64,000 nt of DNA, from assembly GCA_963783175.1 (NCBI GenBank), contig CAWANG010000015.1:62001-126000 (forward strand), in the 5' to 3' direction. The translations under genes were made by a program, and so were the position numbers. Below the pieces are notes generated by a model. It made no database searches and had not been told where the DNA came from. It saw only the letters and a program-made list of their open reading frames with translations. Below, one piece after another: positions 1 to 8,069 of the stretch. This DNA comes from Roseiarcus sp963783175 (lineage in GTDB: Bacteria; Pseudomonadota; Alphaproteobacteria; Rhizobiales; Beijerinckiaceae). Numbering within the stretch: the first letter of the stretch is position 1; the number at the start of each line of letters is the position of its first letter.

Positions 1-2
1 CC

Positions 3-455
3 CCCGACATGATCCGGCAGGAGACGCCTGCGGCGATCGTCAACACCGGCTCCAAACAGGGCATCACCTGTCCGCCCGGCGACACCGCCTACAACGTCTC
101 GAAGGCGGGCGTGAAGGTGGTGACCGAGGCGCTGGCGCATGAATTGCGCAACATCGACGGCTGCCGGGTGAGCGCGCATTTGCTCATTCCGGGCTTCACC
201 TTCACTGGCATGACGGCGGGGTCGCACGCCGCCAAGCCGGACGGCGCCTGGACGGCGGGGCAGGTGGTCGATTTCATGCTCGCCTCGATGGCCGCCGGCG
301 ACTTCTACATTCTCTGCCCCGACAACGACGTGCCGCGGGAGTTGGACGAGCGCCGGATCCTCTGGGCGGCGGGCGACATTGTCGAGAACCGGCCGCCGCT
401 CTCCCGCTGGCATCCGGACTACAAGGACGCATTCGCCAAATTCGCCAAGGCTTGA
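3..455 (+). CDS. SDR family oxidoreductase, C-terminal part (5' end outside window)
   Basis: The open frame runs in from the left edge, so the true start and the N-terminal Rossmann glycine motif are missing. The visible part has the short-chain dehydrogenase catalytic arrangement: NTGSKQG carrying the active-site Ser, then YNVSK (the YxxxK motif) 13 residues later, then a PGFTFTGM stretch matching the usual PGxxxT loop after the cofactor site. It should be an NAD(P)-dependent cytosolic oxidoreductase; the substrate cannot be read from sequence. The C-terminus is about 60 residues longer than a minimal SDR after the loop (RELDERRILWAAGD region). The next gene starts 49 bases downstream on the same strand, so they may be co-transcribed. 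The first in-frame ATG (position 9) is internal, not a start. Confidence 0.85.
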   Translation, partial: PDMIRQETPAAIVNTGSKQGITCPPGDTAYNVSKAGVKVVTEALAHELRNIDGCRVSAHLLIPGFTFTGMTAGSHAAKPDGAWTAGQVVDFMLASMAAGDFYILCPDNDVPRELDERRILWAAGDIVENRPPLSRWHPDYKDAFAKFAKA

Positions 456-504
456 GGCGCGCGCTCCCAGGCTGCTGGAGGCGCCGCCGATAGAGGAATG
501 TCGC

Positions 505-1971
505 ATGTTCTCTTGCTCGTCAGGCGATCAGTCGGAAGCCGCGGGTCAGGGCTGCTCCTGTTGCCGAGGCGAACTCCAGTCCCTGACCCGTCGCATCAAC
601 GCAGACCTCTCGCGTCGGGGATTTGTCGCCGGATTAGGCGCTTCGATCACGGCGCTTGGTCTTCCCGGCGCGGCGCGCGCGCAAGGCGCGTCAGATCCGA
701 CGCAGCCAATCATCTTCACGAACTTTCTCTTGTTCGACGGGAAATCCAGCGCTTTGCGCGGGGGGCTTGCTCTCATTGTCGAAGGCGGGCGGATCAAGGC
801 GGTTGCGACCGGGAACCCGGCGGGTCCGGAAGGGTCGCGCACGATCGATTGCCGTGGTCGGGTTGTCATGCCAGGTCTGATCGACGCGCACTGGCACTGC
901 ATTTTCGCCGCGCTGCCGATCGCAACGCTGTTCTCGGCGGACGTCGGCTATATCTTCCTGGCCGCCAGCGCCGAGGCGGAGCGCACGCTGATGCGCGGAT
1001 TCACCACGGTTCGGGACCTCGGCGGCCCCTCGTTTGCGCTCAAGCAGGCGATCGACGAGGGACTCGTACCGGGGCCGCGCATCTATCCGTGCGGCGCCAT
1101 GATCACCACGACCGGCGGACATGGGGACATGCGCCCCCTGTCCGATCTGCCGCGGAGCCCGGGCGGTCCGGTAAGCTTCATGGAGCGGACTGGCGGCGCC
1201 AATATCGCCGACAGCGCCGACGAAGTGCGCCTGCGGGTGCGCGAGCAGCTCCTGCAGGGCGCATCGCAAATAAAGCTCGTGGGAGGCGGAGGCGTTTCGT
1301 CGCCGCGCACCACGCTGGACATGCTGACGTTCAGCGAGCCCGAGCTTCGCGCCGGCGTCGAGGCGGCCGCCGATCGCAACACTTACGTCGCCGTGCACGC
1401 CTACCCGCCTGCCGCCATCGAGCGGGCGATCGGCGCGGGGGTTCAGTGCATCGAGCACGGGCATCTGATGGACGAGGCGACCGCCAAACTGATGGCGGAC
1501 AAGGGCGTCTGGCTGAGCATTCAACCGTTCGTCGGGGACGAAGACACCGTTCCTCTCAGCGGCCAAAGCCGGATCAATCTGCAGCAGGTGATTGCGGGAA
1601 CGAACACCGCCTACCCATTGGCGAAAGCCTACAAACTCAAGACCGCCTTCGGCTCGGATCTCTTGTTTTCTGCGCAGAAGGCCACGCGCCAGGGGATCAT
1701 GCTGACCCACCTCGCGCGCTGGTACGAAAGCGCCGAAATCCTGAAGATGGCCACCGCGACCAATGGCGAACTGCTGGCGTTGTCAGGGCCGCGCAACCCC
1801 TATCCCGGGAAGCTCGGCGTGATTGAAGAGGGCGCCTTCGCCGATCTGATCGTGGTCGACGGCGATCCAATCGCCAACATCGCGCTGGTCGAAAATCCGG
1901 AGAAGAATTTCCTGATCATCATGAAGGACGGGAAGATTTACAAGAACACCCTCCGTTCGGTTGAGCGTTGA
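505..1971 (+). CDS. Tat-exported metal-dependent amidohydrolase
   Basis: 488-residue amidohydrolase-superfamily protein. I chose ATG 505 because GAGGAA sits six bases upstream; the frame is open further back but overlaps the SDR gene. Residues 17-20 are a CSCC cluster, followed by a twin-arginine signal (SRRGF at 36-40, hydrophobic stretch, ARAQ cleavage site near 60), so the folded metalloenzyme is probably exported to the periplasm. The metal-site motifs are visible: HWH at 129-131, a lysine in QIKLVGGGG (257) that would be the carboxylated bridging Lys, H298, EHGH (H318, H320) and a late GSD aspartate. This set fits the prolidase/imidazolonepropionase-like branch that hydrolyses cyclic amides or dipeptides. 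Substrate unknown. The Cys-rich segment before the Tat signal is unusual. Confidence 0.85.
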   Translation: MFSCSSGDQSEAAGQGCSCCRGELQSLTRRINADLSRRGFVAGLGASITALGLPGAARAQGASDPTQPIIFTNFLLFDGKSSALRGGLALIVEGGRIKAVATGNPAGPEGSRTIDCRGRVVMPGLIDAHWHCIFAALPIATLFSADVGYIFLAASAEAERTLMRGFTTVRDLGGPSFALKQAIDEGLVPGPRIYPCGAMITTTGGHGDMRPLSDLPRSPGGPVSFMERTGGANIADSADEVRLRVREQLLQGASQIKLVGGGGVSSPRTTLDMLTFSEPELRAGVEAAADRNTYVAVHAYPPAAIERAIGAGVQCIEHGHLMDEATAKLMADKGVWLSIQPFVGDEDTVPLSGQSRINLQQVIAGTNTAYPLAKAYKLKTAFGSDLLFSAQKATRQGIMLTHLARWYESAEILKMATATNGELLALSGPRNPYPGKLGVIEEGAFADLIVVDGDPIANIALVENPEKNFLIIMKDGKIYKNTLRSVER

Positions 1972-2062
1972 CGCATGCCGTTCCAACCGACCGGCTTGGT
2001 GCTGGACGCGACTTCACGGACATGTCACGAAAGCGCGTCCGAGGGAGGCGGGATTGCCGGAA

Positions 2063-2851
2063 ATGAGTTCGCTCGCCATTTCGCTCATTGTCACCGGCGT
2101 AATCGTCGCGGGCGGCGTCCTCGGCCTCGTGCTTCAGCGCGTCCTCCCGGAGCGCTACACGATGGACAAGGCCCGCGACATGATCGGCGGGGTCGTCGGG
2201 CAGCTGACGCTCCTGCTCGTGCTGGTCAACGGTCTCCTCATCTGGACGGCCTACGGCGTCTACAGCACCCAGCAGACGGAGCTGCAGACGCTTGTGGCGC
2301 GCGCGCTCGAGTTCGATCTCGAAATGCGCCAGTACGGGCCCATGGCGGATGAGGCCCGCACCATGTTGAGGACCGATCTCGTCTGGGCGCACGAACAGTT
2401 TTGGGGCGACGACACCTCGCGCGCCGCGGCCTATGAGGCCTCCTACAAGGCCATGGGCAGCCTGAACAAGTTTCTCGATGGCCTCGAGCCCAAGACGCCC
2501 GCGCAGACAAGCCTGCTCGCCGCCGCGCGCGCGAACTACGCATTCATCGGCGAGCAGCGGCTCCTCATGTCGCTGCAGGCGGCGACCCCGATTCCCTGGC
2601 CTTTGATCTACGCCGTGACGTTCTGGGCGTCCCTCCTGTTCGCCAGCATGGGGCTTCTGTCGAAATTAAGCCCGATGTCGATTGCGATGCTCGTCCTGGG
2701 CAGCGCGTCGATCGGGCTTGCAATCTTTCTGATCCTCGAGTTCAGCCAGCCCTATACCAGCTCGATTCGCGTCTCGCCGGCGCCGCTCGAACAGGCGATC
2801 CTTCAGCTTGACCAGCCGAGCGTCGCGGAGACCAGCGGCGCTCCGAAGTGA
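2063..2851 (+). CDS. DUF4239-type membrane protein (paralogue 1)
   Basis: 262 residues. ATG 2063 follows a GAGGGAGGCGGG purine tract about ten bases upstream. It has two N-terminal membrane segments (SLIVTGVIVAGGVLGLVLQR and GQLTLLLVLVNGLLIWTAYGVY), a soluble helical middle (residues about 70-175), then two more segments near the C-terminus (WPLIYAVTFWASLLFASMGLL, SIAMLVLGSASIGLAIFLIL). This layout is that of DUF4239 proteins, whose function is unknown. A second copy with the same RDMIGxVVGxLTLL and LIWTAYGVY motifs lies at 30705-31451. The pterin dehydratase gene begins 15 bases downstream, so this may be a two-gene unit. Confidence 0.8.
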   Translation: MSSLAISLIVTGVIVAGGVLGLVLQRVLPERYTMDKARDMIGGVVGQLTLLLVLVNGLLIWTAYGVYSTQQTELQTLVARALEFDLEMRQYGPMADEARTMLRTDLVWAHEQFWGDDTSRAAAYEASYKAMGSLNKFLDGLEPKTPAQTSLLAAARANYAFIGEQRLLMSLQAATPIPWPLIYAVTFWASLLFASMGLLSKLSPMSIAMLVLGSASIGLAIFLILEFSQPYTSSIRVSPAPLEQAILQLDQPSVAETSGAPK

Positions 2852-2866
2852 AAAAGAGGCAAACCT

Positions 2867-3178
2867 ATGGCGCACTATAAGATTCTCAGCGACGCCGAGA
2901 TTCGCTCAGCGCTCGCCGAATTGCCGGACTGGTCCTTGAAGGCGCCCAACATCGAGGCCTCCTTCGCGCTCAAGACCTTTCGCGACGCGATCGCCTTCAT
3001 TGTCGAGATTGCGATCGAGGCCGAGGTGATGAACCATCACCCGGAATTCCACAATTCCTACAACAACGTCTCGTTCTCGTTCTGCACCCATGACGCCGGC
3101 ATGAAGATCACCGATCTCGACATCGAGACGGCGAAGCGGATCAGCGCGCTCGCCAAGCGCTTCCAGGCGATGCCGTGA
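2867..3178 (+). CDS. phhB: 4a-hydroxytetrahydrobiopterin dehydratase (pterin-4a-carbinolamine dehydratase)
   Basis: 103 residues, the full normal length of the PCD/DCoH family. The active-site motif EVMNHHPEF (H57, H58, P59, E60) and the later SFCTHDAGMKITDLD stretch with the third His are both present. The enzyme dehydrates 4a-hydroxytetrahydropterin to quinonoid dihydropterin, recycling the cofactor of aromatic amino acid hydroxylases, in the cytoplasm. No phenylalanine hydroxylase is visible nearby; in bacteria without one, PCD has been linked to molybdopterin enzymes and other pterins, and moaC/moeA do occur further along this window. AGGCAAACCT lies just before the ATG. The next gene starts 26 bases later. 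Confidence 0.93.
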   Translation: MAHYKILSDAEIRSALAELPDWSLKAPNIEASFALKTFRDAIAFIVEIAIEAEVMNHHPEFHNSYNNVSFSFCTHDAGMKITDLDIETAKRISALAKRFQAMP

Positions 3179-3203
3179 CGTCGAGCGGGCAGGGGACAAG
3201 GGG

Positions 3204-3983
3204 GTGACGGAAGGGGGCGGGAGGGCAAGCGAGTTCGCCGGCAAGGTGGCGATCGTGACCGGCGGCGGCGGTGTGCTCGGCCATGCGATCGCGCGCGCTT
3301 TCGCCCGTAACGGGGCGCAGGTCGCGATCGCCGGGCGGCGCATGGTGACGCTTCAAGGCGCGGCCGCGGCGATCGAGAAGGAATGCGGAGCGACGGTGCT
3401 TCCGGTCGCAGCCGACGTCGCCGATCCTCAGGACTGCGAGCGGATGGTCGCGGCGGCCGTGGACCGGTTCGGCGCGGTCGACATCCTCGTCAACAACGCC
3501 GCTGCTTTTTCCGTTCTGCCGCTGATCGACGCGCAGGCCGCCGAGGCGGCGCGCTTCTTCGCCGTCAATGCCGTCGGGCCGCTCAATGGCGCACGGGCGA
3601 TGGCGAAATGGGCGATCGACCATGGACGGAGCGGCGCGATCGTCAACATCAGCACCATCGCCGCCGGCCGGCCCGTGCCCGGGCTGGGCCTTTATTCGGC
3701 GTCGAAGGCGGCGCTCGAGAGCCTGACCCGGTCGATGGCGGTCGAATGGGCGGGGAAGGGGCTGCGCGTCAATGCGGTCGCGCCCGGCCACGTGAAGACC
3801 GAAGGGGTTCTTGAGGATTTCCGCACCGGCAGGCTCGACGAAGCAGCGATGCTGCGCCGCATTCCCGACGGCCGCATCGCCGACGGCGACGACATCGCCG
3901 ACGCGGTGCTCTTTCTGTGCAGCGAGAGGGCGTGGCACATCATCGGTCACGTGCTGACAGTGGACGGAGGGGAGGGGTTTTGA
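3204..3983 (+). CDS. SDR family oxidoreductase
   Basis: 259 residues, the classical SDR length. It starts with GTG 3204 behind an AGGGGACAAGGG ribosome-binding tract. Motifs in order: GGGGVLGHA cofactor loop (20-28), DVAD at 71-74, NNAA at 97-100, catalytic Ser in NIS (150), YSASK (Y164, K168), PGHVKTE after beta-6, and the C-terminal TVDGGEGF typical of FabG-like dehydrogenases. It should be an NAD(P)H-dependent cytosolic reductase or dehydrogenase. The context (pterin dehydratase directly upstream) does not identify the substrate. Confidence 0.9.
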   Translation: MTEGGGRASEFAGKVAIVTGGGGVLGHAIARAFARNGAQVAIAGRRMVTLQGAAAAIEKECGATVLPVAADVADPQDCERMVAAAVDRFGAVDILVNNAAAFSVLPLIDAQAAEAARFFAVNAVGPLNGARAMAKWAIDHGRSGAIVNISTIAAGRPVPGLGLYSASKAALESLTRSMAVEWAGKGLRVNAVAPGHVKTEGVLEDFRTGRLDEAAMLRRIPDGRIADGDDIADAVLFLCSERAWHIIGHVLTVDGGEGF

Positions 3984-4031
3984 GAGGCCGTCTTGCGATT
4001 GGAGCCGGCCCGGCCGGAGACCGCGTTCGGC

Positions 4032-4238
4032 TTAGTGGTCGGTCGGATGGCGAAGGCGGCGCTCATCCTCGCGCGGCGCCGGCGCCTCGCGGGCGCTCCA
4101 GGCCTCGAAAGAACACACCAATACCGTGGCTGCAATCGCCGCCCCGACGAACAAGAGCTGTTGATAGAGAACGCCGTCAATCGCCCCAAATATGCAAAGG
4201 ACGGTGATAAAGAGCGAAATTGGGAGGATCGGAGACAT
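4032..4238 (-). CDS. small hypothetical membrane protein
   Basis: A possible 68-residue protein on the minus strand starting MSPILPISLF. It has two hydrophobic stretches (ISLFITVLCIFGAIDGVLY and LLFVGAAIAATVLVCSF) and a charged tail (APAPREDERRLRHPTDH), the look of a small two-helix inner-membrane protein. The frame is open further upstream but that part is arginine-rich and not protein-like. No good Shine-Dalgarno precedes the chosen ATG, so the start and even the gene are uncertain. It sits tail-to-tail with the SDR gene, in the gap before the polyphosphate kinase. Confidence 0.4.
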   Translation of the reverse strand: MSPILPISLFITVLCIFGAIDGVLYQQLLFVGAAIAATVLVCSFEAWSAREAPAPREDERRLRHPTDH

Positions 4239-4544
4239 GGCGGGGGCCGATTTTTTTGGGTCAAGACAAGCCGTTCGCCGGCTTCGTGCGCAGCGGAAAC
4301 GCCGGCCGCCAGCTTCGGTTCCCGCGACGGCCGCCGGAATCCTTAAAAATTTTCGGTCTTCACGGGCGGTAACGCCGGCGTCAGGAATTCCGAACAGGCG
4401 GGCCGCCTGCATGGCGCTGCTGCAGCGGAGCAGACAAGGAGCGTGAAATGAGCCATCATATCCGGCAAGGGAATGTCTGGGAGGAAGTGGCAAAATGGCG
4501 ACGATTCAGGGTGCCTTCACGTGCGGCCAAATAGAGCGCCGCCA

Positions 4545-5339
4545 ATGAGCGCCGTCAAAGAGCCGATGAAACGCAAGGAGTACGACAAAGCGCTCAAGGA
4601 ATTGCAGGTCGAGCTCTGCGTGCTGCAGGAATGGGTCAAGCACAAGGGCTTGCGGGTCGTCATCGTGTTCGAGGGACGCGACGCCGCCGGCAAGGGCGGC
4701 GTGATCAAGGCGATCACCGAGCGGGTGAGCCCGCGCGTGTTCCGGGTCGTGGCGCTGCCGGCGCCATCCGACCGCGAGAAATCGCAACTCTACATGCAGC
4801 GGTACGTGCCCTATCTGCCCGCGGCGGGCGAAATCGTGATCTTCGACCGCAGTTGGTACAACCGGGCGGGCGTCGAAGTCGTGATGGGGTTCTGCACCGA
4901 AGCGCAGCACCGGCGCTTCCTCGTGCTTTGCCCCGAGTTCGAGCATGCCATCGTCGATGACGGCATCATATTGATCAAATTCTGGCTCGAAGTAAGCGAC
5001 GCCGAGCAGAAGCGCCGGTTCGAGGCCCGGATCAAGGACCCGATGCGGCAGTGGAAGCTGAGTCCGATTGATCTCCCCTCGCGTGGCAAGTGGTTCGAAT
5101 ATTCGCGGGCGCGCGACCTCATGCTGAAGGCGACCGACACCGATTTCGCGCCCTGGACGATCGTCCCCTCCGACGACAAGGAGCGGGCGCGGCTCAACTG
5201 CATCCGCCACCTGCTGAAGGCGATTCCCTACGAGGCCGCGCCGCGCGCCAAGGTCAAACTGCCCAAGCGCTCGATGAAAGGCGCCTACGACGATGTGGCG
5301 TCGCTTAAGGGTCTGCGCTTCGTCGAGGAATGGGCGTGA
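4545..5339 (+). CDS. ppk2: polyphosphate kinase 2 (PPK2) family protein
   Basis: 264 residues from ATG 4545 (a longer reading starts at 4473, and MKRKEYDK at 4566 is an alternative). Walker A EGRDAAGKGG at 43-52, the DRSWYNRAGVE Walker B/active-site motif at 101-111, and the lid segment (MRQWKLSPIDLPSRGKW) identify a one-domain PPK2. These enzymes move phosphate between polyphosphate and nucleotides; the one-domain class usually favours making nucleoside triphosphate from the diphosphate. Cytosolic. It converges on the P-type ATPase gene with only three bases between the stop codons, and a phosphate cotransporter lies in that operon, which suggests a phosphate/cation theme. Confidence 0.93.
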   Translation: MSAVKEPMKRKEYDKALKELQVELCVLQEWVKHKGLRVVIVFEGRDAAGKGGVIKAITERVSPRVFRVVALPAPSDREKSQLYMQRYVPYLPAAGEIVIFDRSWYNRAGVEVVMGFCTEAQHRRFLVLCPEFEHAIVDDGIILIKFWLEVSDAEQKRRFEARIKDPMRQWKLSPIDLPSRGKWFEYSRARDLMLKATDTDFAPWTIVPSDDKERARLNCIRHLLKAIPYEAAPRAKVKLPKRSMKGAYDDVASLKGLRFVEEWA

Positions 5340-5342
5340 TCC

Positions 5343-8069
5343 TCACACCGGCGCGGCCGCTTCGAGCGCGGACGTGCGCGAACGCATTGCGCGGATAATC
5401 GCCTTCTCCGCCTCGACGACGAGGAAGAAGATAAGGCCGCCGAGAAAGAGCCACGGCCAGACTTGAAGCGGCAAACCCTCCGTCTCGAACAGGTACTGCA
5501 GCGGCGGCGCGTAAGTGTAGAGAAGCTGGAGGACCACGACCGCGCCGATCCCCGCCGGCAGATATGGGTTGCCGAGATGGGCCAGCGGCGAGAGCGACGA
5601 ATCGATCTTGAACCGGCTGTTCAGGAGATAGAAGACCTGGCCGATCACCAGCGCGTTGACCGCGACCGTGCGCGCGAGCGGGTCGGAGCCGCCTTGCGAC
5701 TTCGTCCAAAAGAAGGCCCATAGAGTCAGCACAAGGAGCGCCGTCCCGACGAAGACGACGCGCCACACCCCGAAGGCGTCGAGGATCGGACGATCGACCG
5801 CGCGCGGCGGCCGCTGCATCACGTCGAGCTCGTGCGGCTCGAACGAGATCACGAGGCCGAGCGCGACCGAAGTCACCATGTTGACCCACAGGATCTGGGG
5901 CGCGGTGATCGGCGCGGTGAAGCCGACGAAGATGGCGACCAGGATGACCAGCGCTTGGGCGACGTTGGTCGGCAGCATGAACAGGATCGCCTTCTCGATG
6001 TTGTTATAGACGGTGCGCCCCTCCTTCACTGCCGCTGTGATCGAGGCGAAATTGTCGTCGGCGAGCACCATCTCGGCTGCCTCCTTGGTGACCTCGGTGC
6101 CCTTGATGCCCATGGCGACGCCAATGTCGGCTTTCTTCAGCGCCGGCGCGTCGTTGACGCCGTCGCCGGTCATCGCCACCACCTGCTTGTTAGCCTGGAT
6201 CGCCTTGACCAGGCGCAACTTGTGCTCCGGGCTCGCACGCGCGAACACGTCGACGACGCGGACCGTCTCCTGCAGCGTCGCCATGTCCATTTCCGCCACT
6301 TCGGCCCCGGTCACCGCCGTCTTGCCGTCGCCGATGTCGAGCATCTTGGCGATCGCGGCGGCTGTGATCTTGTGGTCGCCGGTGATCATCGTCACCCGGA
6401 TGCCGCCGGCGTGGCATTCCTTCACCGCCTCGATCGCTTCCTGGCGCGGCGGATCGATAAGCCCGACGAGCCCGAGCAGGACGAGGTTCTTCGGCAAGTC
6501 GGCCGGACCCAAGCTCCCCGCCTTGACGCCCGGATCGGGCAGCCACGCCAAACCCAGCACCCGCTCGCCTTGCGCCGCCATGGCGTCGGAAGCCTTTTCG
6601 AATTGGGCGCGGTCGAGCGGCGGGCGTTTTCCAGCGGCGTCCTCTTGCCGGTCGCAATGATCGAGAATGACCTCCGGCGCGCCCTTGACCAGCAGAATTT
6701 GTCCGCCCTCGGGCGTGCCGTGCAAGGTCGCCATGAACCGGTGCTCCGATTCGAACGGGATGACGTCGATCCGGGGATAGGCGGCCTGCTCCTTCGCGCG
6801 CTCGATTCCGAGCTTGGCGGCGAACGGATAGAGCGCGCCCTCGGTCGGATCGCCCTCGACCTTCCACACGCCGTCCTCGCTACGCAACTCGGCGTCGTTG
6901 CAGAGCGCCGAGACCCGCCCGAGAAGCTCAAGAACGGGATTCTTGCCAGCGGGGCCGCCGTCCTTGAGCACTTCGCCTTCGCTGGCGTAGCCCTGGCCGG
7001 TGACCCTGAGCGTTTCGCCTGCGGTCGCGGCCGAAGCGACCATCATTTCCATCAGCGTCAGCGTCCCGGTCTTGTCGGAGCAGATCCGCGCCACAGAGCC
7101 CAGCGTTTCGACCGCCGGCAGCCGGCGTACGATCGCGTTGCGGCTCGCCATGCGCTGCACGCCGATGGCGAGCGTGATCGTGATGAGAGCCGGCAGGCCT
7201 TCCGGGATCATCGAGACGGCGATCCCTGTCACCGCCTGGAACATCTCGACGAACGGAATGTTCTGGACGAGCCGTCCATAGGCGAAAGTGATCGCGCTGA
7301 CGATCAGAATGATCACGGTGATCGCATAGCCGAACTTCTTGATCTGGAGCAGCAGCGGAGTTTCGAGCGCGCTGACGCCGGCGAGCATCTGGTTGATGCG
7401 CCCGAGTTCAGTGTCGCTTCCCGTGCCGACGACGATTCCGGCCGCGCGGCCTGAGACGACCAGGGTGCCTGAATAGGCCATGCAAGCGCGATCGCCGACC
7501 GTCGCCTTGGCCGAGACGGGCACAATCGACTTGTCGGACGGCACGGATTCGCCGGTCAGCGCCGCTTCCTCGGTGCGCAGGTTCTTCACGTCGATGAGGC
7601 GGATGTCGGCCGGAATCTTGTCGCCGGATTCGAGGAACACGATGTCGCCCGGCACGAGCTGTTCGGCCGGGATCATCGCGGTTTGCCCGTTGCGCAAGGT
7701 CCTTGCTTCCGCCGAGAGCATGTTTCGAATTGAATCGAGCGACTTCTCCGCCCTCCCTTCCTGGATGAAGCCGAGCAGCCCGTTGATGACGACGACGCCG
7801 AGGATGATCGAGGCGTCGAGCCACAGGCCCATCATCAGCTTGATGAAGCCGGCGGCGAGCAGGACATAGACGAGGACGTTCTTGAACTGAAGCAGGAAGC
7901 GCATGAACGGGCCGCGCTTGCGCGCGGTCGGCAGCAGGTTGAGGCCGTACTGAGCCTGGCGCCGGGCGGCTTCGGCGTCGTCGAGACCCGCCGTCACGCT
8001 GCTGTTTAGCAGTGTGACGGCCTCCTCCGCGGCAAGGGAATGCCACACCGTTGCTTCTGTGGCGTTCAT
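5343..8069 (-). CDS. P-type cation-transporting ATPase (P2/PacL-MgtA-like)
   Basis: 908 residues, full length for a P2-type ATPase. In order: N-terminal cation-ATPase domain, actuator loop with TGES (172-175), PEGLP in M4 (289-293), phosphorylation site CSDKTGTLT (Asp332), KGAPE nucleotide-binding motif, MITGDHKITA, the hinge TGDGVNDAP, and a six-helix C-terminal block. It pumps a cation across the inner membrane using ATP. PEGLP is shared by Ca2+, Na+ and Mg2+ pumps. M6 reads NMVTSVALGL rather than the NxxTD of Ca2+ pumps, so calcium is not assured. Its ATG overlaps the stop codon of the upstream Na/Pi cotransporter gene by four bases (ATGA), so the two are translated as a unit. Confidence 0.93.
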   Translation of the reverse strand: MNATEATVWHSLAAEEAVTLLNSSVTAGLDDAEAARRQAQYGLNLLPTARKRGPFMRFLLQFKNVLVYVLLAAGFIKLMMGLWLDASIILGVVVINGLLGFIQEGRAEKSLDSIRNMLSAEARTLRNGQTAMIPAEQLVPGDIVFLESGDKIPADIRLIDVKNLRTEEAALTGESVPSDKSIVPVSAKATVGDRACMAYSGTLVVSGRAAGIVVGTGSDTELGRINQMLAGVSALETPLLLQIKKFGYAITVIILIVSAITFAYGRLVQNIPFVEMFQAVTGIAVSMIPEGLPALITITLAIGVQRMASRNAIVRRLPAVETLGSVARICSDKTGTLTLMEMMVASAATAGETLRVTGQGYASEGEVLKDGGPAGKNPVLELLGRVSALCNDAELRSEDGVWKVEGDPTEGALYPFAAKLGIERAKEQAAYPRIDVIPFESEHRFMATLHGTPEGGQILLVKGAPEVILDHCDRQEDAAGKRPPLDRAQFEKASDAMAAQGERVLGLAWLPDPGVKAGSLGPADLPKNLVLLGLVGLIDPPRQEAIEAVKECHAGGIRVTMITGDHKITAAAIAKMLDIGDGKTAVTGAEVAEMDMATLQETVRVVDVFARASPEHKLRLVKAIQANKQVVAMTGDGVNDAPALKKADIGVAMGIKGTEVTKEAAEMVLADDNFASITAAVKEGRTVYNNIEKAILFMLPTNVAQALVILVAIFVGFTAPITAPQILWVNMVTSVALGLVISFEPHELDVMQRPPRAVDRPILDAFGVWRVVFVGTALLVLTLWAFFWTKSQGGSDPLARTVAVNALVIGQVFYLLNSRFKIDSSLSPLAHLGNPYLPAGIGAVVVLQLLYTYAPPLQYLFETEGLPLQVWPWLFLGGLIFFLVVEAEKAIIRAMRSRTSALEAAAPV

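Noticed and set aside
5832..7454. 540-codon plus-strand frame opposite the P-type ATPase
   Set aside because: It is the complement of a clearly conserved ATPase core (DKTGTLT, PEGLP) and has His/Asp/Arg-rich composition without domain features.
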